NCBI GenBank assembly: GCA_044508215.1
Contig: JBIQID010000068.1
Span: 1 to 15,650, forward strand
Origin: JAEZFI01 sp044508215
GTDB lineage: Bacteria > Actinomycetota > Acidimicrobiia > Acidimicrobiales > Microtrichaceae
Reading direction: 5' to 3'
Length of the DNA: 15,650 nt
The position numbers were made by a program, and so were the translations under genes. The notes below the pieces were generated by a model, which was given only the letters and a program-made list of their open reading frames with translations, was not told where the DNA came from and did not search any database. Shown in pieces: positions 1 through 6,042 of this stretch. How positions within the stretch are numbered: the first letter of the stretch is position 1; the number at the start of each line of letters is the position of its first letter.

Positions 1-369
1 ACCGACCTCGAGGCGTGGCCGCGGCGCATCGAGACGGTCGACCTCGTCGAGGTGCTCAGCCCGAAGCTACTCGGGGTCGGCAGCCAGGTCCGGCTCAGGC
101 AGCCGAAGCTGCCGGAGGGCACGTGGGAGATCACCGCGTGGGACGCCCCCAGCTTCTTCGAGTGGCGGCAGAAGGCCAACGGCGTCACGAGCGTGGCCGG
201 ACACCGCATCGAGGCGCTGGGGGAGGAGCGTTCCCGACTCTCCCTGTCCCTCGACATGAACGGGCTCGCCGTCCCGATCGTCGCCCTGTTCTCGAAGGGT
301 CTGGTGAACCGCTACATGACGATGGAGGCCGAAGGCATGAAGCGGGTAGCCGAATCCTCTGAACCGTAG
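1..369 (+). CDS. SRPBCC family protein (5' end outside window)
   Basis: The reading frame is open from the first base, so the gene begins upstream; 122 residues are visible before the TAG stop. The order of conserved pieces fits the SRPBCC/polyketide-cyclase-like fold. A GVGSQVRLRQP strand is followed by LPEGTWEITAWDAPSFFEW, then a GHRIEAL strand, a SRLSLSLDM strand and a long C-terminal helix containing the RYMTMEAEGMKRVAE stretch. Such proteins bind a hydrophobic ligand in a deep cavity; they are usually cytosolic and their ligands are often unknown. The GTG at 52 could serve as a start, but the upstream codons (TDLEAWPRRIETVDLVE) are clearly family sequence, so the true start lies outside. 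The gene converges on ppc with 12 bp between the stops. The family call is firm; no specific function can be given. Confidence 0.85.
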   Translation, partial: TDLEAWPRRIETVDLVEVLSPKLLGVGSQVRLRQPKLPEGTWEITAWDAPSFFEWRQKANGVTSVAGHRIEALGEERSRLSLSLDMNGLAVPIVALFSKGLVNRYMTMEAEGMKRVAESSEP

Positions 370-376
370 GAGGCCG

Positions 377-389
377 CCGGCTCAGCCGG
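377..389. terminator. Short hairpin between converging genes
   Basis: CCGGC-TCA-GCCGG forms a perfect 5-bp stem with a 3-nt loop, and the loop is exactly the ppc stop codon. It sits just after the stop of the SRPBCC gene. No T-tract follows on either strand. It may act as a weak bidirectional terminator, but the stem is short for such GC-rich DNA and could be chance. Confidence 0.3.
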
Positions 390-3084
390 TGTTCTGCAGG
401 CCTGCCGCGATCCCGTTCACCGCCAGCAGGAGCTGCGCGTGGGTGCGTTCGCCCACGGCTCCCTCGCGAAGCTCGCGCAGCGCGCGCAGCTGGAGGTGCG
501 AGAGCGCTCCGACCGGCACCCGCCGCAGTGCCACGGCGTCGTGCAGGCGCGGCTTGGCAGCCAGCATCTCCTCCTGGTCGAGCACCTCCAGGACGAGTCG
601 GGTGGTCCGGTCCAGCTCGTCGAGGATCGCACCGGCCAGCTCCGGCCGACCGCCGAACGCCAGGTACCGCTCGGCGATCGCCCGGTCGGTCTTGGCCAGG
701 CTCATCTCGGCGGTGTCGACCAACATCGCGAACAGCGGCCACTCCTCCCATGCAGTTCGCAGGTCCTCGATCGTTCCGGCAGCCTCCATGCCGGCACCCA
801 GGCCGTACCAGCCGGCAAGGTTGATCCGCGACTGCGACCACGCGAACACCCAGGGGATCGCCCGCAGGTCGGCCAGGTCCCGCCCCACCATCGCGCCCGC
901 TCGCTTCGGCGGCCGGCTGCCCAGCCGCAGCTGGCCGATCTCCTCGAGCGGCGTCACCGCCGCCATGAAGTCGGCGAACCCCTCGGTCTCCACCAGCGAC
1001 AGGAACGCCTCTCGGGCAGCCCGCTCCATGCGGGCGCCGAGGTCGGCGAAGCGCTCAGCTGCATCGTCGTTGCGGCGTGCCACGTCCTCGCTGCCCGCCT
1101 GGAGGACCGCGGCGGTGACCCGTTCCAGGTGGCGCTGCCCGATCGTGGCATTGGCGTAGCGGGCGGCGATCACCTCGCCCTGCTCCGTCACCTTGAAGCG
1201 GCCGGAGACGGATCCCGGCGGCTGAGCCACGATCGCCCGGTTCAACGGACCGCCACCCCGTCCCAGCGAGCCACCGCGGCCGTGGAACAGCGTGAGCGTG
1301 ATCTGCCGCTTCTCCGCCCACTCCACCAGCGCTTCCTGCGAGCGGTAGAGCGCCAGCGTCGCGCTCACAGGGCCGACGTCCTTCGCCGAGTCGGAGTACC
1401 CGACCATCACCTCCAGGCGACGGCCACGGGCGTCGAGGCACTCGGCTTCCGAGGGCAGCGCCACCCATTCGTCGAGCACGCCGACCGCCCCGGCGAGGTC
1501 GTCGTAGGTCTCGAAGAGGGGCACCACGTCGAGCCGTAGGTGTCCCGAACCGACGGCGAGGCGGGCGAGCGCACGCACCGCCACGAGGTGCGCCGCCGAC
1601 TTCGTGAAGCTCACCACGTACCGGCCACAGGCCCGTTCGCCCCACCTCCGCTGGATGGCACCCATCGACCGGAACGTGGCGAGCAGCTCCACGCCGGCGT
1701 CCGTGGTGGGGGAGGGGGAGCTCCCTCCGGCGTCCCAGCCGTCCCTGGCGAGCCTGTCGAGCAGGCCCGCGTCGGCGACCAGCGACGCCGGGTCGCCCGA
1801 GGTCCCGGCCACGTGGGGGAGCAGGTCGGCGAGGACCGCCTCGTGCACCAGCGAGTGTTGACGGACCTCCAGCTCGGCGAGGTGGAAGCCGAACGTCTCC
1901 ACCTGCCAGATCACGTGCTGCACCTCGCCGTACGCGGTCCGGCAGGCGCCGGCGCCGGCGAGGGAGCGCTGCACCATGCGCAGGTCGGCGAGGAGCTCCT
2001 CGGGTCCCCGGTAGCCGAGGTCCATGTCGCGCCTGCGGGTGGCGGCCAGGCGCGCTGCCGCCAGCAGCAGCGCCTGCCGGTGCGGTTCGCCCGGCGACGA
2101 ACGGGCCACCTCAGCGAAGAGCTCGGGATGCGCCGCTGCGTCCATCGCCAGGCGGTCGCGGAGCTCGCCGCTGGGCGGTGTCCGCCGTTCGTGGAGCGTC
2201 AGCATGCGGGCCACCCGGTCCGTCGCCCCCTGCAGCACCGCCAGCGCCTGCTGCGCCTGCAGCGCCGCCGCCTCCCTTGTCACGTCCGCCGTGACGAACG
2301 GGTTGCCGTCGCGGTCGCTGCCGATCCAGCTGCCGAACCGGACGAACGCCGGCACCTGCGGGGGCGCGGACCCCGGCTCGGCCGCGCCGATCGCCCGCTC
2401 GGTCTCCCGGTACAGCCGGGGTACGATCCGTGCGAGGGTTTGTTCGAAGATCGGCAGGACCGTGCGCACCTCGTCGAGCGGACCCGGACGATCACGTCGT
2501 AGGGGTTCCGTCCGCCAGAGGACCTCGATCTCCTCCGTCAGCCGGCGCCGGGCCACCCGGCGCTCGGTCGCACCGTTGCGAGGATCCTGGTGGCGGTCCA
2601 GCTGTTCGGCGATCCGCCGCGTCGCCGACACCACCGCCCGCCGCCGGGCCTCGGTGGGATGCGCGGTCAGCACGGGATGCACCTCCAGCCGTGCCACCGC
2701 GTCGGCGGTGGGCGACACGGCACGGAGCGAGGGCCACTCGGAGTCCGATTCGTCCTCGTCACGGTCCTCGAGGCGGATCAGGCGCGCGTGCTCGCGCTCC
2801 TCCACCAGGTTCACGAGGTGGAGCGACACCGTGACCGCCAGCGCGACCTCCTCGGCCCGTTGCGGCGTCATCTCGGCGACGATGGCGGCGGCTGCCTCGA
2901 CGTCGCCCGACGCGACGGCTTCCTCCAGCTGTTGGACGTCCTCGGCGAGGCCGGATGTCCCCTCCGACGCGAGCACCTCTGCCTGGACCGCGCGCAGGAG
3001 CGCCAGCTCCTCCTCGAACGGCGACATCACCCCGCCCGCCCCGGCTGAGCGGGGGTCCCAGTCCACCTCCGGGGTGTGTGCCAC
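382..3084 (-). CDS. ppc: Phosphoenolpyruvate carboxylase
   Basis: This cytosolic enzyme adds bicarbonate to phosphoenolpyruvate to give oxaloacetate and phosphate, replenishing the TCA cycle. The 900 residues are the normal bacterial length. Family signatures are intact and in order: VLTAHPTEARRR with the catalytic His142; GSWIGSDRDGNPFVT at 251-265; VGYSDSAKDVG at 561-571; the FHGRGGSLGRGGGP loop at 600-613; LGSRPPKR at 721-728; and the invariant C-terminal QNTG. Asn898 in that tail aligns with Asn881 of the E. coli enzyme, part of the aspartate feedback site, so allosteric inhibition is plausible. The GTG start at 3084 is preferred because a GGAGGT lies 7 nt upstream. The ATG at 3027 is an alternative that would remove 19 poorly conserved residues. 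The gene stands alone, with no carbon-metabolism partner beside it. Identity is certain. Confidence 0.98.
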   Translation of the reverse strand: MAHTPEVDWDPRSAGAGGVMSPFEEELALLRAVQAEVLASEGTSGLAEDVQQLEEAVASGDVEAAAAIVAEMTPQRAEEVALAVTVSLHLVNLVEEREHARLIRLEDRDEDESDSEWPSLRAVSPTADAVARLEVHPVLTAHPTEARRRAVVSATRRIAEQLDRHQDPRNGATERRVARRRLTEEIEVLWRTEPLRRDRPGPLDEVRTVLPIFEQTLARIVPRLYRETERAIGAAEPGSAPPQVPAFVRFGSWIGSDRDGNPFVTADVTREAAALQAQQALAVLQGATDRVARMLTLHERRTPPSGELRDRLAMDAAAHPELFAEVARSSPGEPHRQALLLAAARLAATRRRDMDLGYRGPEELLADLRMVQRSLAGAGACRTAYGEVQHVIWQVETFGFHLAELEVRQHSLVHEAVLADLLPHVAGTSGDPASLVADAGLLDRLARDGWDAGGSSPSPTTDAGVELLATFRSMGAIQRRWGERACGRYVVSFTKSAAHLVAVRALARLAVGSGHLRLDVVPLFETYDDLAGAVGVLDEWVALPSEAECLDARGRRLEVMVGYSDSAKDVGPVSATLALYRSQEALVEWAEKRQITLTLFHGRGGSLGRGGGPLNRAIVAQPPGSVSGRFKVTEQGEVIAARYANATIGQRHLERVTAAVLQAGSEDVARRNDDAAERFADLGARMERAAREAFLSLVETEGFADFMAAVTPLEEIGQLRLGSRPPKRAGAMVGRDLADLRAIPWVFAWSQSRINLAGWYGLGAGMEAAGTIEDLRTAWEEWPLFAMLVDTAEMSLAKTDRAIAERYLAFGGRPELAGAILDELDRTTRLVLEVLDQEEMLAAKPRLHDAVALRRVPVGALSHLQLRALRELREGAVGERTHAQLLLAVNGIAAGLQNTG

Positions 3085-3091
3085 CGTGCGG

Positions 3092-3097
3092 ACCTCC
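3092..3097 (-). promoter_or_regulatory. Ribosome binding site of ppc
   Basis: GGAGGT on the minus strand ends 7 nt before the GTG at 3084. This supports the GTG over the internal ATG at 3027, which has only a run of G and C before it. The 143-bp gap up to the esterase stop holds no other feature I can support; no clear -10/-35 pair is visible. Confidence 0.7.
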
Positions 3098-3227
3098 GTG
3101 TCGCGGTCGCGGCACGGAGGACCTACCCGTCAGGCCGGTGCCGGGTGCCACGTCCCGAGCTGGCGGCCACCGGGGGGGCTCGTCCGACACCGGCCACGGG
3201 GGACGGCATCGCAGCGTCGAGGCGCCG

Positions 3228-4226
3228 TCAGGCCTTCCGAAGGCGCGCGATCGCGCCGTCGATGTCGGCCTGGAGCATCTCGCGGCGCACGAAGTGGCCT
3301 CCCGACAGCTCGTGGGCCTCGTGGGGGATCCCAGCTCCGGCGAGCAGCCCGCGGAACTCGCGCTGGCCGGCCCGGACTTGCGTCTCGTTGATGTCGAACT
3401 GCACCACCTCGTCGCCCAGGCCGCAGACCAGCATCACCCGCTTCCCCCGGTAGCTGTTGACCCGCTCGCACGGGTTGTCGGCGCTCACCTTGGCCTCGTC
3501 CCACAGCGGCACGCCGTAGACGGATCCGCCGGCCAGCTCGACCGCGGCCGAGCTGACGTTGGCCCAGTGCACGACGATCCCGAAGTCGCGTCGCAGGCTC
3601 GCGGGGCCGGAGTGGCTGCCCACGGACGCGAAGTGCCCCGGGAACCTCGCCATGTACTTCAGGGCTCCGAAGCCGCCCATCGAGAACCCGGACACCGCGC
3701 GCCCCTCCGCCTCGGCGTAGGTCCGGAAGTTCTGGTCGACCCACGGGATCAGCTGGTGGATGTGGAACGTCTCCCAGTTGCGCGGGCCGGCGAACGAGGT
3801 CACTGGGTTGCAGTACCAGCCGGCGCCACCGCCGTCGGGCATCACCACGATGATGCGGCGTCCGGCGGTCAGGGTCCGGATGTCGTCCTCGAAGTCCCAC
3901 TTGCGGAAGTCCTGGAGACCGCCGTGCAGCAGGTACATCACGGGGTAGCGCCGTGACCCCACGCCGTAGTCGTCGGGGAGCAGCACGTTGACCCCGGGCT
4001 GCCAGCCGATGGCGTTCGTCGCGAACCGGTAGTACTGCATCCGCCCGAACGCAGCGTGGTCGACCACGGTGAGACCCGTACCGCCGCCGCCACCGCCACC
4101 GCCACCGGGAGCGGGTCCGCACGCGGTGCCGATCCCGCCCAGGGCCGCGAGCGCACCGGCGCCACCGACCCCGCGCAGGAACCCCCGCCGGTCGAGCCGT
4201 CCCCTGCTGGACCCTTCGGTCTCCAC
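3228..4226 (-). CDS. Tat-exported alpha/beta-hydrolase esterase (PF00756 type)
   Basis: The predicted product is a 332-aa secreted serine esterase of the esterase D / antigen-85-like family. The N-terminus carries a twin-arginine signal (DRRGFLRG, residues 12-19), a hydrophobic Ala/Gly segment and then GTAC with Cys36. That could be a lipoprotein cleavage site, but Gly at -3 is a poor lipobox, so plain secretion is also possible. A nine-glycine linker (41-49) precedes the hydrolase domain. The strand VMYLLHGG (97-103) and the nucleophile elbow GFSMGG with Ser182 are clear; His311 in SGGHF and Asp272 in GLGDE are the likely other triad members. The frame is open to 4334, but a GTG at 4226 has an excellent Shine-Dalgarno (AGAGGGGG, 6 nt away) and places the Arg pair correctly, so I chose it. 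The substrate is unknown. The gene is divergent from an AraC-family regulator that may control it. Confidence 0.9.
   Translation of the reverse strand: METEGSSRGRLDRRGFLRGVGGAGALAALGGIGTACGPAPGGGGGGGGGTGLTVVDHAAFGRMQYYRFATNAIGWQPGVNVLLPDDYGVGSRRYPVMYLLHGGLQDFRKWDFEDDIRTLTAGRRIIVVMPDGGGAGWYCNPVTSFAGPRNWETFHIHQLIPWVDQNFRTYAEAEGRAVSGFSMGGFGALKYMARFPGHFASVGSHSGPASLRRDFGIVVHWANVSSAAVELAGGSVYGVPLWDEAKVSADNPCERVNSYRGKRVMLVCGLGDEVVQFDINETQVRAGQREFRGLLAGAGIPHEAHELSGGHFVRREMLQADIDGAIARLRKA
4080..4106 (-). repeat. Nine-codon glycine repeat in the esterase gene
   Basis: Nine consecutive glycine codons, alternating GGT and GGC for much of the run, encode the linker between the Tat signal/Cys36 region and the catalytic domain. 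The near-hexanucleotide periodicity (GGTGGC) makes it a candidate for replication slippage. Changes in units of three bases would alter linker length without breaking the frame. Confidence 0.85.
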
Positions 4227-4232
4227 TGCGAT

Positions 4233-4240
4233 CCCCCTCT
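4233..4240 (-). promoter_or_regulatory. Ribosome binding site deciding the esterase start
   Basis: AGAGGGGG on the minus strand lies 6 nt before the GTG at 4226. No comparable site precedes any other in-frame start up to 4334. Confidence 0.75.
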
Positions 4241-4271
4241 GCTCCCGCGGGCGAGCCTGCCCCACGACGTT

Positions 4272-4295
4272 GCTCCTACTATCCGGATCGGGAGC
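4272..4295. promoter_or_regulatory. Divergent promoter region with inverted repeat
   Basis: This short, less GC-rich patch lies midway between the divergent esterase and AraC genes. GCTCC (4272-4276) and GGAGC (4291-4295) form an inverted repeat around TACTAT (4277-4282), a TANNNT-type -10 for the + strand, and around the 8-bp palindrome ATCCGGAT (4281-4288). On the minus strand the same patch gives GATAGT, with TGGAAC 17 bp upstream as a weak -35. The layout fits overlapping promoters with an operator. The regulator's own binding here is inferred, not shown. Confidence 0.4.
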
Positions 4296-4378
4296 TGCCA
4301 GTTCCAGGCCCGGAGCGGCCACTCTCCGGGTCAACGGGGGCCAAGGGGCGGGGGACGATGCGAACGGAGGACCTGACG

Positions 4379-5389
4379 ATGCCGACCGTGCCGGTCCGGT
4401 ACGCCGCGCTCGTCCTCGAAGCCGCCGAGGCCTACGGGGTCAGCCCGGCCGACGTCCTCGCTGCCGCCCACATCTCGCCCGACCAGCTCGACGACCCGAG
4501 TGCCCGGCTCTCGCTGCTCCACACGGCGGCGCTCCTGTTCACGGCGATCGACCTCACCGGCGACCCGGCCCTCGGCTACGAGATGGGGCTGAACAGCAGC
4601 CTCACGTCGCACGGCATCATGGGCTTCGGGATGATGACCTCGCCGACGGTCGGCGACGCAGTGCGCCTGGGGATCGAGTTCCTCCAGCTTCGCGTACCGG
4701 TGCTGAGCGCCGAGCTGCGCGTCGACGGAGACGTCGCTGCGGTGGCCGTCACCGAGACGTTCCCGCTCGGCGACCTGCGCCGCGTCCTCTTCGACACGTT
4801 CCTCGTGAAGCTGGCGCGGCTCGCACCCGCGCTCACCGGAGGCCGGGTCGGCTTCGACGACGTGGAGCTCTGGTTCGACTACCCCGAGCCCGAGTACCAC
4901 GCACGGATGCGCGACCGGTTGCCCACGATGCGCTTCGACATGGGCAGCAATGAGATGCGCGCCGACGCCGGCGTCCTCGCCCTCCGGCTCGAGACAGCGG
5001 ACCCCCTCAACGCGAAGCTGGTCGAGGAGCAGTGCCGCCGCGAGCTGGAGCAGCTGGGGCTCGACGGCGACGTCGTGGGCCAGGTGCGCGCCGCACTGAA
5101 CAGCGCCGAGGACGGCTACCCCACGTTGATCGACGTGGCGGAGCTGCTCCACGTCTCCCCTCGGACGCTGCGGCGCCGCCTGCACGAGCGGGGGACCAGC
5201 TACGCGCAGCTCCTCGACGCAGCACGCCGTGCGGGTGCGATCCGTCTGCTCACCACCACGGCGCTCTCGGTGGAGCAGATCGGCATGCAGCTGGGCTACG
5301 CGGACGCACGCGGGTTCCGTCGAGCGTTCTCCGCCTGGACCGGCACGAGCCCCAGCGACTTCAGAGAGGCGCAACGGACGCTCTCCTGA
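4379..5389 (+). CDS. AraC-family transcriptional regulator with arabinose-binding-type sensor domain
   Basis: The 336-aa protein has an N-terminal ligand-sensing domain of the PF12625 type (about residues 5-200, with LGYEMGLNSSLTSHGIMGF near 65-83). The C-terminal AraC DNA-binding domain spans roughly 240-332. Its first helix-turn-helix is around VAELLHVSPRTLRRRLHERG (253-272). The second is around VEQIGMQLGYADARGFRRAF (298-317), followed by the family-typical W-x-G-x-SPSDFR. This domain order is found in regulators such as OruR/ArgR, which respond to small metabolites. I chose the ATG at 4379 because GGAGG lies 8 nt before it. An ATG at 4358 in the same frame, after a G-rich run, would add seven residues. 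The gene is divergent from the esterase gene, so local control of that gene is plausible. The ligand cannot be inferred. Confidence 0.92.
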   Translation: MPTVPVRYAALVLEAAEAYGVSPADVLAAAHISPDQLDDPSARLSLLHTAALLFTAIDLTGDPALGYEMGLNSSLTSHGIMGFGMMTSPTVGDAVRLGIEFLQLRVPVLSAELRVDGDVAAVAVTETFPLGDLRRVLFDTFLVKLARLAPALTGGRVGFDDVELWFDYPEPEYHARMRDRLPTMRFDMGSNEMRADAGVLALRLETADPLNAKLVEEQCRRELEQLGLDGDVVGQVRAALNSAEDGYPTLIDVAELLHVSPRTLRRRLHERGTSYAQLLDAARRAGAIRLLTTTALSVEQIGMQLGYADARGFRRAFSAWTGTSPSDFREAQRTLS

Positions 5390-5412
5390 CAGGGGGCGGA
5401 CCCAGGAGCGGG

Positions 5413-5973
5413 CTAGTCGCCTGCTGGGGCGACGTGCGCCCGGTGGCCATCGCGGTCGAAGAGCATGATCAGCTCGGCCGGGCCGTCGACGGCGGTCATG
5501 GCGTGCGGGGTCATGGTGGCGAACTCGGCGGCCTCGCCGGCGTCCACGACGATCTCTCGGTCGCCGAGCCAGAGCCGCACCCGTCCCTCCAGCACGAAGA
5601 ACCAGTCGTGTCCGGGGTGGACCCGCTGGGCAGGCGGCTCGTCGGTGGGCTGGAGGCGCATCTTGAGCGCGACGGTGCTGCTCGTGGGCCGGCTGAGCAG
5701 CCAGGTGGTGCGGTGGGGGCCGGCCTCCGGCGCCGGACGGATCACCACGTCGTCGTCGCCGTGCACGTCGAGCAGCGCGTCGAGGTCCACCTGGAGGGCA
5801 CGCGCGAGGGGGAGGAGGACGTCGAGGCTGATCGCCCGCTTGCCCGTCTCCACCCGGCTGATGGTCGACGGGCTGAGGTGGGTCCTCGCCGCCACCTCGT
5901 CGAGTGAGAGGCCGAGCGTCTGGCGGAGGCTGCGGAGGCGAGCCCGCACCATCTTCTCGACGTCATCGCTCAC
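5413..5973 (-). CDS. XRE-family regulator with C-terminal cupin domain
   Basis: This 186-aa DNA-binding regulator has an HTH_3 domain at about residues 8-66 (LGLSLDEVAARTHLSPSTIS followed by RVETGKRAISL). A small-molecule-binding cupin barrel follows at about 105-175. Candidate cupin metal ligands are His119 and His122 (VHPGHDW), Glu129 (VLEG) and His157 (TPHAM). The frame is open to 6222, but upstream codons do not look like family sequence. The GTG at 5973 has a perfect AAGGAGG 8 nt upstream, so the start is well supported. The gene is divergent from the flavoprotein-methyltransferase gene, with 69 bp between the starts. That gap holds two inverted repeats around its own -10 box, which suggests autoregulation and control of the neighbour. 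It converges on the AraC gene with 23 bp between stops. Family assignment is firm; the effector is unknown. Confidence 0.95.
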   Translation of the reverse strand: MSDDVEKMVRARLRSLRQTLGLSLDEVAARTHLSPSTISRVETGKRAISLDVLLPLARALQVDLDALLDVHGDDDVVIRPAPEAGPHRTTWLLSRPTSSTVALKMRLQPTDEPPAQRVHPGHDWFFVLEGRVRLWLGDREIVVDAGEAAEFATMTPHAMTAVDGPAELIMLFDRDGHRAHVAPAGD

Positions 5974-5981
5974 ACCCGGGA

Positions 5982-5988
5982 CCTCCTT
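5982..5988 (-). promoter_or_regulatory. Ribosome binding site of the XRE-cupin gene
   Basis: AAGGAGG on the minus strand, 8 nt before the GTG at 5973, decides the start within a long open frame. Confidence 0.85.
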
Positions 5989-6014
5989 GCGAATCCTGCA
6001 AGACGCTATGCAGG
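5986..6014. promoter_or_regulatory. Overlapping inverted repeats, candidate XRE operator
   Basis: Two perfect inverted repeats overlap: CTTGC-N7-GCAAG (5986-6002) and CCTGCA-N8-TGCAGG (5995-6014). The N8 spacer of the second contains TAGCGT on the minus strand (6003-6008), a TANNNT -10 for the regulator gene. The right half-site falls near the -35 position of the divergent fusion gene. A dimeric repressor bound here would cover both promoters. The repeats are seen directly; binding is inferred. Confidence 0.55.
6003..6008 (-). promoter_or_regulatory. Candidate -10 box of the XRE-cupin gene
   Basis: TAGCGT on the minus strand fits the TANNNT pattern common in actinobacteria. It would start transcription near 5996 and leave a 5' leader of about 23 nt that contains the AAGGAGG site. 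No convincing -35 is seen. Confidence 0.4.
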
Positions 6015-6029
6015 GGCTGGGAACGACCA

Positions 6030-6035
6030 TATCGT
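6030..6035 (+). promoter_or_regulatory. Candidate -10 box giving a leaderless transcript
   Basis: TATCGT (TANNNT) is followed by exactly 7 nt and then the ATG at 6043. There is no Shine-Dalgarno sequence before that ATG. Together these suggest that transcription begins at the start codon itself, a common arrangement in actinobacteria. Confidence 0.5.
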
Positions 6036-6042
6036 CGACGCC

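Noticed and set aside
2024..3391. A 455-codon + strand frame antisense to ppc
   Set aside because: The product is Ser/Arg/Ala-rich low-complexity sequence, while the opposite strand encodes an unmistakable PEP carboxylase.
4331..5374. A 347-codon minus-strand frame antisense to the AraC gene
   Set aside because: It is a composition artefact rich in Arg, His and Val; the + strand frame has clear AraC domains.
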